From Gordonibacter sp034932485 (lineage in GTDB: Bacteria; Actinomycetota; Coriobacteriia; Coriobacteriales; Eggerthellaceae), in the NCBI GenBank assembly GCA_034932485.1, contig JAYFOQ010000019.1:65360-129359 (forward strand): a DNA stretch of 64,000 nucleotides, written 5' to 3'. Positions 8,462 through 17,248 of the stretch are shown here, one piece after another. Within the stretch, counting starts at the first letter, position 1. Each line of letters starts with the position of its first letter. The notes beneath the pieces were generated by a model. That model had not been told where the DNA came from, searched no databases, and saw nothing but the letters and a program-made list of their open reading frames with translations. The translations under genes and the position numbers were made by a program.

Positions 8462-11400
8462 ATGCTGCAGCTTACTTCTATACGCAAAGAATACACTACT
8501 TACGCCTTCACTCAGGTAGCCCTTGACGATGTGTCCGTTTCGTTCCGCGACAACGAGTTTGTTGCCATTTTGGGGCCGTCTGGTTCGGGCAAAACCACCC
8601 TGTTGAACATCGTAGGCGGCTTAGACCACTACGATTCGGGCAACCTTATAATCGACGGCATCTCTACCGAAGAGTACAAAGACCGCGACTGGGATGCTTA
8701 TCGCAACAACCGCATTGGATTCGTATTTCAAAGCTACAACCTTATTCCCCATCAAACTATTCTGGCAAACGTCGAACTAGCGCTTACTCTGTCGGGCGTA
8801 TCGCGCGCTGAGCGTCATGAGCGAGCAAAAAAAGCATTAGAAGACGTAGGCCTCGGCGAGCATATAAACAAAAAACCCAGCCAGCTCTCCGGTGGGCAGA
8901 TGCAGCGCGTAGCCATTGCCCGCGCTCTCATCAATGACCCTGAGATACTGCTGGCAGACGAACCTACTGGTGCGCTCGACTCCAAGACCAGCGTACAGGT
9001 TATGGATCTGCTCACCGAGATTGCCAAAGACCGCTTGGTTATTATGGTCACACACAACCCTGAGCTTGCCGAACAATATGCCAACCGCATTGTGAACCTA
9101 TCCGACGGCGTCGTGCAATCCGATACTAATCCCTTCGACCCCACAACCGAGGAGATGCACAAAAGCGAAAAACCTGTCCGCAAAACCGGCATGTCATTTT
9201 TTACGGCGCTCGCGCTTTCGTTCAACAACCTCATGACGAAAAAGGGTCGTACCCTCATGACGGCATTTGCCGGCTCCATCGGCATCATTGGCATCGCCGC
9301 CATCCTCGCGTTAGCAAACGGAGTAAACAACTACATCAAGTCCGTAGAAGAAGACACCCTCTCTGAATATCCTCTGTCGATAGAAAGCCAGGGTTTCGAC
9401 CTTACTTCCATGATGGTAATGCCAGACGACGCCTCCAAAGACGAAGCCACAGGCAAAGATACGAATGGTGATAATAAGCAGGTCTCCGAGTTTAAGATGC
9501 TCACCAATATGTTCTCAAAAATTGGCTCAAACGACCTCGCTTCGCTCAAGCAGTATTTTGATGAGGACGGTGGCGGTATCGAGCAATATGTAAACTCCAT
9601 CCAGTACACCTACAGCGTCACCCCGCAAATTTACAGCGCCAACACTACCGACGGCGTACGTCAGGTGAATCCCGATAAATCATTTTCAGCCCTCGGCTTA
9701 GGGTCTTCAAACAGCTCGAACAGCCTCATGTCAATGTCTATGAGCACTGACGTGTTCGCCGAGATGGTAGACGACACTCGCCTCGTAGAAAACCAGTACG
9801 ACGTGGTGGCGGGCCGCTGGCCGGAAAGCTATAACGAGATTATCCTCGTGCTGAACAGTCGCGGAGGCATGAGCGATCTGCTTTTCTACGATATGGGCCT
9901 ACGCAATCCTAACGAACTTGACGATATGGTAAGCAAGCTCGCAAACAACGAAGATGTTGTAACGCCCGAAGACACCCGCTCGGCATCGTACGACGAGATT
10001 CTGAATACCTCATTCAAGTTGGTAAATTCCTTCGACTACTACCAATATGATGCGGAATATAACGTCTGGAAAGACAAAAGTGGCGACGAGACTTTTATGA
10101 AAGATCTCGTGAACAAGGGTACCGATCTCAAAATAACAGGCATTATACAGCCAAAACCCGATGCAACCGCCACTGCCCTCTCAACCGGCCTCTACTACAC
10201 TCCCGCACTCACCGATCATCTCATTAATAGCGCAGCGAGTGCACCAATCGTCAAGGATCAGCTAGCTACCCCCAACATAAACGTATTCTCAGGGAAAACA
10301 TTTTCCGAAGAGGAAAACGAGCAGGGCAACGGCAGTTTCGATATGAGCTCGCTCTTCACCATTAACGAGACGGCATTGCAGTCGGCATTCACCATCGATC
10401 AAAGTGCGTTGGCGGTAGATATGTCGAACGCGCTGAACCTGCAAGGAGCAATGACGAATGCACCGGCTGTCCCTGAACCCGACATGAATGCTCTATTGGG
10501 AACTATCAATATCGACATTCCTCAAGATAAAGTAAATGCACTCGTAGCACAGGTGGCCGCGGGATACCCAGGTTATTGCATCGCGAATGGCCTCAACCCT
10601 GTAGACATCCAAACAAACTTCCCCCTCTACTTGCAGAGCGCCGAAGCGCAGGGCATTATCATGGGCGGATTGCAGGGCCTGGTCGATACCGAAGACCTCA
10701 AGGCTCAAGTAGGCACAGCGTTGCAAGGTTACGCGCAAACTACCATGACCACCTACATGAACCAGCTTGCTGGGGCCATACAATCGCAGGTTACATCGGC
10801 ACTTCAGCAGTCGATGAATCAGATGGCCACCAATATGGCTAGTGCCATGCATATTGATCCCGAGGCATTCAAAAATGTCTTCCAAATGAATATGAGCGAA
10901 AAAGAACTCACCGAACTTATGATGTCGCTCATGCAAACCGAGAAGTCTTCTTACGATAACAACCTTAAGAAACTTGGCTATGCCGACTTAGCCAAACCAG
11001 CATCTATCGACATCTATCCCATCGATTTCGAAAGCAAAGAGCACGTCATCGATATTCTCGACGCTTACAACGAAACCATGCGCAGTGAAGGACACGACGA
11101 CAAAGTTATTACCTACACCGACATCGTAGGAACACTTATGGCTTCGGTTACCGATATCGTAAACATGGTCAGCTATGTGCTGGTGGCTTTTGTAGCTATC
11201 TCTTTGGTAGTTTCTTCCATTATGATTGGCGTTATTACCTACATCAGCGTATTAGAACGCAAAAAGGAAATTGGCATCTTACGCTCTATCGGTGCCAGCA
11301 AGGGCGATATTAGTCGCGTATTCAATGCGGAGACACTTATCGTAGGCTTCGTGGCAGGCGCTATCGGCATTGGAGTAACCGCACTTGCCTGCATTCCCGC

Positions 11401-11569
11401 AAACGCTATCGTTTACTCGATATTCGATGTGGCCAACGTGGCATCGCTGCCATGGCAAGCTGCCCTCATCCTCATAGCAATAAGCATGGGTCTCACCTTC
11501 CTAGCCGGCCTCATTCCCTCGAGTGCCGCCAGCAGAAAAGACCCCGTCGAAGCCTTACGTAGCGAGTAG
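8462..11569 (+). CDS. MacB-type ABC transporter, fused ATPase and FtsX-like permease
   Basis: A 1035-residue protein with both halves of a lipoprotein- or peptide-exporter type ABC system. The N-terminal ATPase (about 1-225) has Walker A GPSGSGKTT near 38, signature LSGGQMQRVAIARAL near 142 and Walker B ILLADEPTGALD. One transmembrane helix follows near 265-290, then a ~600-residue extracytoplasmic region rich in Met, Gln and Asn. The C-terminus has three FtsX-type helices (about 890-1030) ending DPVEALRSE. A single polypeptide suggests a homodimer. AAAGG precedes the ATG. It is monocistronic, with a terminator behind it. Substrate unknown; MacB proteins act in toxin or antibiotic efflux or in envelope stress. 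Confidence 0.88.
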   Translation: MLQLTSIRKEYTTYAFTQVALDDVSVSFRDNEFVAILGPSGSGKTTLLNIVGGLDHYDSGNLIIDGISTEEYKDRDWDAYRNNRIGFVFQSYNLIPHQTILANVELALTLSGVSRAERHERAKKALEDVGLGEHINKKPSQLSGGQMQRVAIARALINDPEILLADEPTGALDSKTSVQVMDLLTEIAKDRLVIMVTHNPELAEQYANRIVNLSDGVVQSDTNPFDPTTEEMHKSEKPVRKTGMSFFTALALSFNNLMTKKGRTLMTAFAGSIGIIGIAAILALANGVNNYIKSVEEDTLSEYPLSIESQGFDLTSMMVMPDDASKDEATGKDTNGDNKQVSEFKMLTNMFSKIGSNDLASLKQYFDEDGGGIEQYVNSIQYTYSVTPQIYSANTTDGVRQVNPDKSFSALGLGSSNSSNSLMSMSMSTDVFAEMVDDTRLVENQYDVVAGRWPESYNEIILVLNSRGGMSDLLFYDMGLRNPNELDDMVSKLANNEDVVTPEDTRSASYDEILNTSFKLVNSFDYYQYDAEYNVWKDKSGDETFMKDLVNKGTDLKITGIIQPKPDATATALSTGLYYTPALTDHLINSAASAPIVKDQLATPNINVFSGKTFSEEENEQGNGSFDMSSLFTINETALQSAFTIDQSALAVDMSNALNLQGAMTNAPAVPEPDMNALLGTINIDIPQDKVNALVAQVAAGYPGYCIANGLNPVDIQTNFPLYLQSAEAQGIIMGGLQGLVDTEDLKAQVGTALQGYAQTTMTTYMNQLAGAIQSQVTSALQQSMNQMATNMASAMHIDPEAFKNVFQMNMSEKELTELMMSLMQTEKSSYDNNLKKLGYADLAKPASIDIYPIDFESKEHVIDILDAYNETMRSEGHDDKVITYTDIVGTLMASVTDIVNMVSYVLVAFVAISLVVSSIMIGVITYISVLERKKEIGILRSIGASKGDISRVFNAETLIVGFVAGAIGIGVTALACIPANAIVYSIFDVANVASLPWQAALILIAISMGLTFLAGLIPSSAASRKDPVEALRSE

Positions 11570-11605
11570 GCCTAAAGCACAGAGCACCACCCGCCCCATT
11601 ATACG

Positions 11606-11633
11606 AATGGCGCCCCTTTGCAGGAGCGCCATT
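11606..11633. terminator. Terminator between the convergent MacB and NrfD-like genes
   Basis: AATGGCGC at 11606 pairs exactly with GCGCCATT ending at 11633 around a 12-base loop, then TTCATT. It lies between two convergent genes and could serve both. Confidence 0.7.
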
Positions 11634-11682
11634 TCATTAGACAGGAAGCCAAGGCTTATAGGACAAAGCCAAGTATTGGCGC

Positions 11683-12576
11683 CTACATCATAGGAACAAC
11701 CATCGTAATGGGCAAAGCGGCTACCACAATCAAGAAACGCAGTAGGAAGCCACCGACCAGCACGCCAGCATCCGACGCAGCGCTGATCCAATGCGCCTTG
11801 CGACTTTCCTCAAACTCCTTGGGGCTGAAGAACAGCAACCATGTTTCAAGAGCCGTCGGCAGCACTAAGCCAATCGCGATAAGTCCGATCCAATACGCCG
11901 GCGCATACGAACCGATCAACAAGCTCATGACCGAGTTCCATCCCGCAGGCGAGTTGAAGCTGGTAATAAACATGAGCGAAGCAATAAGCACCAGCTCGAT
12001 GATAGGCAGGCAGAAGTGGAATTTCTTCAGCACACCCACCCGGTTAAATTCATCGGCATGCCTAAAGATGCTAATAAGAAGCACCGAAGCAGCACCGGTA
12101 GACACTGCCGAGACCAAGAACAGAATGGGAAGCAGCGCGTTGTTCCACAGCGGGAACGTCTTACATACACCTAGCAGCGCGCCGGTATACACCGCCACAC
12201 ACACTGCGAACACTACGCCCACGATGTCAAGCCACACCGGTACCGACTTCTTCATGAAGTCTAGAACAACCACCACAATCGAAATAACCGTAAACGCGCC
12301 CAAGAACACGACGCCCCACGTCATTACAGAGCCGAAGTTGGTCAGCAGGAGCGCAAAACGAAGCGGGTTGTGCAAGCCACCCTCGGCGTCGAACATTAGC
12401 AGCACCAAACCAATGATAACCACAATAGGGGCAATCAAGTGGCCGATCTTGCGCATGTTCACGGCTTCGGGATGCCGCCAGCCTAGGAAGGCCGAGGTCA
12501 CGAACGCGCCGCCGCCGAGTCCGGCGAGGAACAGGTACCATGCGATGATGGCACCCCAAATAGGTTCAAACGTCAT
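11683..12576 (-). CDS. NrfD/PsrC-type membrane anchor, subunit C of a molybdoenzyme
   Basis: A 297-residue protein with eight or nine transmembrane helices. Its N-terminus (WGAIIAWYLFLAGLGGGAF) is typical of NrfD/PsrC/DmsC polysulfide-reductase-like anchors, which bind and oxidise menaquinol and pass electrons to the iron-sulfur subunit. GAGGTGATG precedes the ATG, and the gene starts just after the iron-sulfur subunit gene. As last gene of the A-B-C set it completes a quinol-linked reductase. A terminator lies downstream. Confidence 0.88.
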   Translation of the reverse strand: MTFEPIWGAIIAWYLFLAGLGGGAFVTSAFLGWRHPEAVNMRKIGHLIAPIVVIIGLVLLMFDAEGGLHNPLRFALLLTNFGSVMTWGVVFLGAFTVISIVVVVLDFMKKSVPVWLDIVGVVFAVCVAVYTGALLGVCKTFPLWNNALLPILFLVSAVSTGAASVLLISIFRHADEFNRVGVLKKFHFCLPIIELVLIASLMFITSFNSPAGWNSVMSLLIGSYAPAYWIGLIAIGLVLPTALETWLLFFSPKEFEESRKAHWISAASDAGVLVGGFLLRFLIVVAALPITMVVPMM

Positions 12577-12582
12577 CGTTCA

Positions 12583-13125
12583 TCACCTCACGTAAAATAC
12601 TTTGACTTTGGTCAGGTCGCCCGCAATAGGCTGCGCCTGCTCGGCAACGATCGCCTTTGATATCTTGCTATCAGGATCATCAAGATCGCCGAACATACGA
12701 GCATCCGTTAAGCAGGCTTCCACACATGAGCACATGGCCGTACCGGTAACTTCAGCAGAGACGGTGCAGAACCGGCACTTATCAACGGTGCCCGTCTCCT
12801 CGCTGAATACACGCACCTGGTAAGGACACGCCGCCATGCAGTATTTGCATCCAATGCAGCGGCCGTGATCTACCGCAACTACACCATCTGCACCCTTGTA
12901 AGCGGCGCCCGTAGGACATACCGCCACACATGGCGCATCTTCACAGTGCATACACTGCAACGGTATGGTTTCAATACTCACATTGGGATACGTTCCCAAT
13001 TCCCGTTCTTCATAACGAATGAAATCCTGCGTGGGAGAAAGATCGTTTTGACGTTGACATGCCACACGGCAGGCATAGCAGCCAATACACTTCTTGGTAT
13101 TTATAAGCATTCCGTAGCGAGCCAT
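12583..13125 (-). CDS. Four-cluster ferredoxin subunit B of a molybdoenzyme (PsrB/DmsB type)
   Basis: A ~180-residue iron-sulfur protein with no signal peptide, usual for B subunits carried out with the Tat-exported partner. Visible motifs: CIGCYACRVACQ near 15-26, CMHCEDAPCVAVCP near 60-73, CIGCKYCMAACPYQVR near 92-107, and a fourth set including CRFCTV and CSCVEAC. They bind four [4Fe-4S] clusters that wire the quinol anchor to the molybdenum subunit. Its ATG at 13125 overlaps the stop codon of the catalytic gene (TGATG), so the two are translationally coupled. Confidence 0.9.
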   Translation of the reverse strand: MARYGMLINTKKCIGCYACRVACQRQNDLSPTQDFIRYEERELGTYPNVSIETIPLQCMHCEDAPCVAVCPTGAAYKGADGVVAVDHGRCIGCKYCMAACPYQVRVFSEETGTVDKCRFCTVSAEVTGTAMCSCVEACLTDARMFGDLDDPDSKISKAIVAEQAQPIAGDLTKVKVFYVR

Positions 13126-15326
13126 CACGCACCCACTTTCTTCACCGTGACGGTTGTTTCCTGCGTCATTGCCGCACCGTAGGCAGGCTCCATATGGAAC
13201 GGAACGTAGTCCATCTGACGCAGACCCACATTGTATGCCGTGTGCTGTTCAGGAGAGGAGCATCCATAATGGCTCGGCATATACAATGCCGTAGGATTCA
13301 TGCGCTCAGTTACTTTCACGCGACAACGACCCGTGTGGTAGCTATTTGAAACTTCTACCTCATCACCGTCAGAAATACCTAGCTGAGCAGCCTTTTCGGT
13401 ATTCATCCAAACGCGCGTCAGATCGTAATCCTTCGTGATCTGCATAAGATCCTCGATATTCGCCGTTTGCGTATGGCTGTGTATTGCCTGTTTACCTCCA
13501 ATAAGGCGTAACTCATTACCTATCGGCATAGTGAGGGGTTCAACCCAAACAGGGCCGGCCGAAAGACCTGCCTTTGCGCAAGCCTCACTCGTAAACTGAA
13601 CTTTACCTGTTGGCGTCTTCCACTTAGGAGTCGATCCGTAGCTATACGCTTTCTCGGGGAACGACGCCGTACCCGTCTGACGAAGCGTATCCAGCGAAAG
13701 GCCTACCGTGCGCAGTTGTGCATCTGCAAGCTCTTCCACGCTGAAATTGAAGTACTCGCCGACACCACACGCTTCTGCAAGTTCAGAGAAAATAACATCG
13801 ACGGGCTTGGTGTTCGGATGAACCTTCTCTATAGCCTGATTACGCAATGCCACAACGGGCACCATGCCGCCGATGAACTCAGGAATTTCAGTGCGCTCGA
13901 GGTAGCTGGTATCGGGTAACACATAATCGGCAAGCATTGCAGTTTCAGACATTTGAACGTCAATAACCACATTAAGATCCAAGTTGCCCAACGCTTCAGC
14001 GAGATACGCTGTATTGGAATAACCCGCAGCCATATTCGAATTATAGAAGAACATAGCTTTAATCTTGCCTTCTTTGGCCTGCTGAGCTGCAAATAAATTT
14101 GAACCCATACCCGTCAGAGCCAGCGGATACTCGTCAGATCCTGCGATTTTCGCTTCAGGCTTCGGAACAGAGGGAAACTTCTTTTTATCAAGCGCAGACG
14201 GAGACACGCTCGAACCAAACAAAGCACCACCCTTTTGATTCCAGCAGCCCAAAAGCGTGTTAAATAAACAAATAGCACGTCCTGTTTCACCCGAGTTTTG
14301 GTACGAACAACCAAATGCTCCGCGCCAACTCGGCTCGATGGACGCAGCGGGTGCAGCTTCAGCGAACTGAACAGCCAAACGCTCAATCGTCGTAGCGGGA
14401 ATACCCGTAACTTCCTCTGCCCACTGAGGAGTATGGTCGGCAATAGAAGCAGCCCACTCTTCAAACCCAACCCCGTTGGCAGCAACATACTCTTTATCGT
14501 AAAGTCCTCGCGTAATAAGTACGTTGGACATAGCCAACACCAGCGCAAGATCGGTGCCAGGATTAATGGGCACCCACTCGCTGGCAAAAACTCGACTGTT
14601 GTTGCAGCGGGGGTCTACCAAGACGATGTTCGCACCATTTTCGTGAGCCTTTTGCAGCTCCATAACCGAACTAGGGCGAATAGCATCGGCATAACTGCGT
14701 CCAATGAACATTGTCATCTTGGAGTTTTCTACATCTGAAGCATAACTCCCCGCACCAATAGCCTGCGTCATACCCGATTCTTTAGACAGATTACAGGCTG
14801 CGCCATGAGTGTATACATTTGCTGATCCCAATGCGTTCATGAAACGTGATGCATAATATTTGCCCGAAGGACGTGGGTCGTGCACCAAAGCAATTGCTTG
14901 AGGTCCGTCAGACCCAATAATGTCCTTCGTTTTCTCGGCAATTTCGCTGTAGGCTTGCTCCCACGAAATAGCTTCGAATTTCCCTTGATCATTTTTCTTC
15001 AAAGGATCAGTCAGACGATCTTTTGAATAAGCAATCTGCGAGTAGCCGTACCCGCGAGCGCACAATTTGCTTTTTGCGTAAGGATGGTCTGCATCGCCGA
15101 TAAGCTTCGTCAAACGTCCGTCGACGATGTAAGCCGTGAATCCGCATTTAGTCGAGCAGGCGTTGCACAACGTATGGACGGTCTTTGTTTCACCGACCGG
15201 TGCCGCGTCATCAGCATGCGCCTGCTCCCAAGCGCTGAAGCTTACATAACCGGATGCCGCGGCGAGTGCAGCCACTCCCGCGCTCCCGGCCAGGAAGCTG
15301 CGCCTGGTTATAGCGTTTTCTGACAT
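13125..15326 (-). CDS. Tat-exported molybdopterin oxidoreductase, catalytic subunit A (Psr/Phs-like)
   Basis: A 733-residue DMSO-reductase-family enzyme. The ATG at 15326 is chosen over upstream codons because GAGAGGA lies eight bases before it and the Tat signal TRRSFLAG follows at once. Next comes an N-terminal [4Fe-4S] motif (CNACSTKCGF ... KLCARG). The molybdenum-ligand region reads HGAACNLS near residue 179, so the ligand is probably Cys, as in polysulfide, thiosulfate and nitrate-type enzymes, and not the Ser of DMSO reductase. A C-terminal molydopterin dinucleotide-binding domain ends the protein. With its B, C and chaperone neighbours it forms a periplasm-facing menaquinol-linked terminal reductase of unproven substrate. 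Confidence 0.85.
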   Translation of the reverse strand: MSENAITRRSFLAGSAGVAALAAASGYVSFSAWEQAHADDAAPVGETKTVHTLCNACSTKCGFTAYIVDGRLTKLIGDADHPYAKSKLCARGYGYSQIAYSKDRLTDPLKKNDQGKFEAISWEQAYSEIAEKTKDIIGSDGPQAIALVHDPRPSGKYYASRFMNALGSANVYTHGAACNLSKESGMTQAIGAGSYASDVENSKMTMFIGRSYADAIRPSSVMELQKAHENGANIVLVDPRCNNSRVFASEWVPINPGTDLALVLAMSNVLITRGLYDKEYVAANGVGFEEWAASIADHTPQWAEEVTGIPATTIERLAVQFAEAAPAASIEPSWRGAFGCSYQNSGETGRAICLFNTLLGCWNQKGGALFGSSVSPSALDKKKFPSVPKPEAKIAGSDEYPLALTGMGSNLFAAQQAKEGKIKAMFFYNSNMAAGYSNTAYLAEALGNLDLNVVIDVQMSETAMLADYVLPDTSYLERTEIPEFIGGMVPVVALRNQAIEKVHPNTKPVDVIFSELAEACGVGEYFNFSVEELADAQLRTVGLSLDTLRQTGTASFPEKAYSYGSTPKWKTPTGKVQFTSEACAKAGLSAGPVWVEPLTMPIGNELRLIGGKQAIHSHTQTANIEDLMQITKDYDLTRVWMNTEKAAQLGISDGDEVEVSNSYHTGRCRVKVTERMNPTALYMPSHYGCSSPEQHTAYNVGLRQMDYVPFHMEPAYGAAMTQETTVTVKKVGA

Positions 15327-15385
15327 AGCTGTATTCCTCTCTATATGCATGCCCGTGTGTTTCGTTTCCATGATGGCACCGTACC

Positions 15386-16069
15386 TCAGGCGCTCATTGC
15401 AGCAGCACTCTGCTGAGCGCGAATGCCTAAGAGCACATCGATGAGCCCAATATAAAACCGCGCTTCGTCCCCAATCTCCAAAAGCCTCATTCGATAAGCG
15501 GTAAGCCAATCGAATCGCTCAGCAAGAAATTGCCCTGCTTGGCTTTGCATGTCGCTTCGCAACATAACAGCCACCAGATCCAACTCAAGTGCTAGATGGT
15601 CAGGACAGCCGGAGAAGCGATCGGGAATCGATAAGCCCATCGACTCAACCAACGCAGCCACATAGCGCGCTACATCGCTGAGATAAAGACCTTTTGCCTG
15701 GGGGAACGGCGTCTGCTCGTCAGGAATAACCGACCAAGTAGAATAAAGCGACTCCACCGGCAATGCCGAATCGATCAATCCTCCCGTAAAGTGCCGTGCC
15801 GAAAATAAATTCTTTTCCTCAAACGACGGCGGACAGAACAGTGCGTCCACCTCGCCTGCTGAAAGAAATTCCTGAAGGGGGCAGCGCTTACGCGCCCGTG
15901 CGAGAGGACTAAGGGTCAAGCCGAACGGCCGATCGTCTTGCAGCAGACGCCGAGCGCCATCCAAGAACTCAGACCATGTCGCGCTCCCTGTGAGGCGCTT
16001 CCAGTCAGTCTCGTCAACCGGCGCAAAGCACTTTGAAAGAACAGAGAACACCGCTTCGTCTTCCATCAT
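15386..16069 (-). CDS. TorD/DmsD-family chaperone for the molybdoenzyme
   Basis: A 227-residue, mostly helical cytosolic protein. The region CPDHLALELDLVAVML near 160 matches the conserved helix of TorD-like chaperones, which bind Tat signal peptides and hold the apoenzyme until cofactor is inserted. AGGAGGGG precedes tandem ATGs at 16069 and 16066. It lies 59 bases before the catalytic subunit, the usual genetic place for a dedicated chaperone. Overall similarity is low, as normal for this family; context supports the call. Confidence 0.75.
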   Translation of the reverse strand: MMEDEAVFSVLSKCFAPVDETDWKRLTGSATWSEFLDGARRLLQDDRPFGLTLSPLARARKRCPLQEFLSAGEVDALFCPPSFEEKNLFSARHFTGGLIDSALPVESLYSTWSVIPDEQTPFPQAKGLYLSDVARYVAALVESMGLSIPDRFSGCPDHLALELDLVAVMLRSDMQSQAGQFLAERFDWLTAYRMRLLEIGDEARFYIGLIDVLLGIRAQQSAAAMSA

Positions 16070-16126
16070 CTTCTTCCCCTCCTTTTCCTCAGCTTAAGCG
16101 TGAGTGCATCATGGTTTGCCGGGACG

Positions 16127-16888
16127 TTATGCCGAAACGATAGTCGTCGTGCGCACAACGCCCTGATCGATCACTTTCTGGGCAATATCTTCCCAGTCGA
16201 TGAACTTAATAGCGCCGTTCGGGCACTGCTCGGCGCAACGACCACACGAGATACACTTCGTCGACACGCCCGTCTTGGTATCAACGACAGGCATGTTCCA
16301 CGGGCATGCCATGTGGCACATTCCGCAACCAATGCACGTTTTAGTATCGACCACACGCGCGCCCGTTTTCTCGTCGCTATAGATAGCATGAACGGGGCAG
16401 TAGTTTGCACAAGCGGGATCGGCACATTGCTTGCAGTGCTCCACCGTGAACTGACAGTCTTTGAACACGCCATCTACACCACCGACATTTGCGCCGAAGT
16501 TGTAATTCGGCCACACACGAACGCGGGCAATGCTCTGCTGCACGCGACCGTCGTTTTTCAGCGTGCAAGACATCTCACAACGCTGACAGCCCGAACAACG
16601 GGCGCGGTCGGTTACAATCATCTTCGTAGGCGTTGTGCGCAACTCAATGCGTCCAGAAGCAATGGATGCAGACGTAACACCCCACGACGCCAACACGCCG
16701 CCAACCACAAGACCGGCAACGCCACAGCCAGCCATGGCCAACACGCTGCGACGCGTGAAAGTCTTCTGCTTGGACCCCTCCTCGACGTTAACAGCCTCGT
16801 GCGCAGACGCGGCTCCGTTCGCCTCAGGCGCAGCTGCCGGGACGTTTTGGTCCTCGGAGGTGTTCTGGTTCAGATTAGTATCTGACAT
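16127..16888 (-). CDS. Tat-exported four-cluster ferredoxin (YdhY-like)
   Basis: A 253-residue protein. A ~40-residue polar N-terminus precedes a Tat signal (TRRSVLAMAG) and hydrophobic helix. The mature part has four cysteine groups, including CSGCQRCEMSC, CKQCADPACANYC, CIGCGMCHMAC and CISCGRCAEQC, so four [4Fe-4S] clusters. It resembles YdhY of E. coli, encoded beside the aldehyde oxidoreductase-like YdhV; here such an enzyme (17249-19393) is divergent. It also heads the operon continuing into TorD and the A-B-C molybdoenzyme, so it could carry electrons for either. Both functions are inference. Confidence 0.8.
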   Translation of the reverse strand: MSDTNLNQNTSEDQNVPAAAPEANGAASAHEAVNVEEGSKQKTFTRRSVLAMAGCGVAGLVVGGVLASWGVTSASIASGRIELRTTPTKMIVTDRARCSGCQRCEMSCTLKNDGRVQQSIARVRVWPNYNFGANVGGVDGVFKDCQFTVEHCKQCADPACANYCPVHAIYSDEKTGARVVDTKTCIGCGMCHMACPWNMPVVDTKTGVSTKCISCGRCAEQCPNGAIKFIDWEDIAQKVIDQGVVRTTTIVSA

Positions 16889-17248
16889 AGCCTGGTACTC
16901 CCTCCCTCACGTAGTAACGGTGAGTGTGTTTAATTCCTCCCTTGCCTACCACTTTGTCTCTTTGATTCACGAGCCAAAAGTGGCGACTGCACTCGAACGA
17001 TTCCTTCCACAAGCACCACACAACGTTTGCAAGTATGCTCCACATACGCAAAGTGGCATCCCCTCTTTGAGGTACTTCTTATCATTGACCGGCTATTTCG
17101 TAAAAATACCCTCAAAGAGGGGATACCCTGACTTTCTCGATTGACATACTTGCAAAGACGATTTTTGTCGGCACTCGAACACGCATCTGCAGGTTCCCAC
17201 ACAACACGAACCTAAAGAATCAGTTATCCAAAGATTTGGAGATGCAAT
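16889..17248. promoter_or_regulatory. Divergent control region holding a compound inverted repeat
   Basis: This 360-base gap separates two divergent redox operons and holds no convincing gene. It contains nested inverted repeats: outer arms TTTGCAAGTATG (17026-17037) and CATACTTGCAAA (17145-17156), inner 15-base arms starting ATCCCCTCTT (17058-17072) and their complement (17110-17124). Outer and inner arms are separated by exactly 20 bases on each side. Direct copies of GCACTCGAAC at 16989 and 17171 flank the set. The symmetry suggests a regulator site serving both operons or a remnant element. Confidence 0.6.

Noticed and set aside
11618..12595. 325-residue forward frame opposite the NrfD-like gene
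   Set aside because: Antisense shadow, Ser/Thr-rich, without a domain; the reverse frame has canonical NrfD helices and operon coupling.
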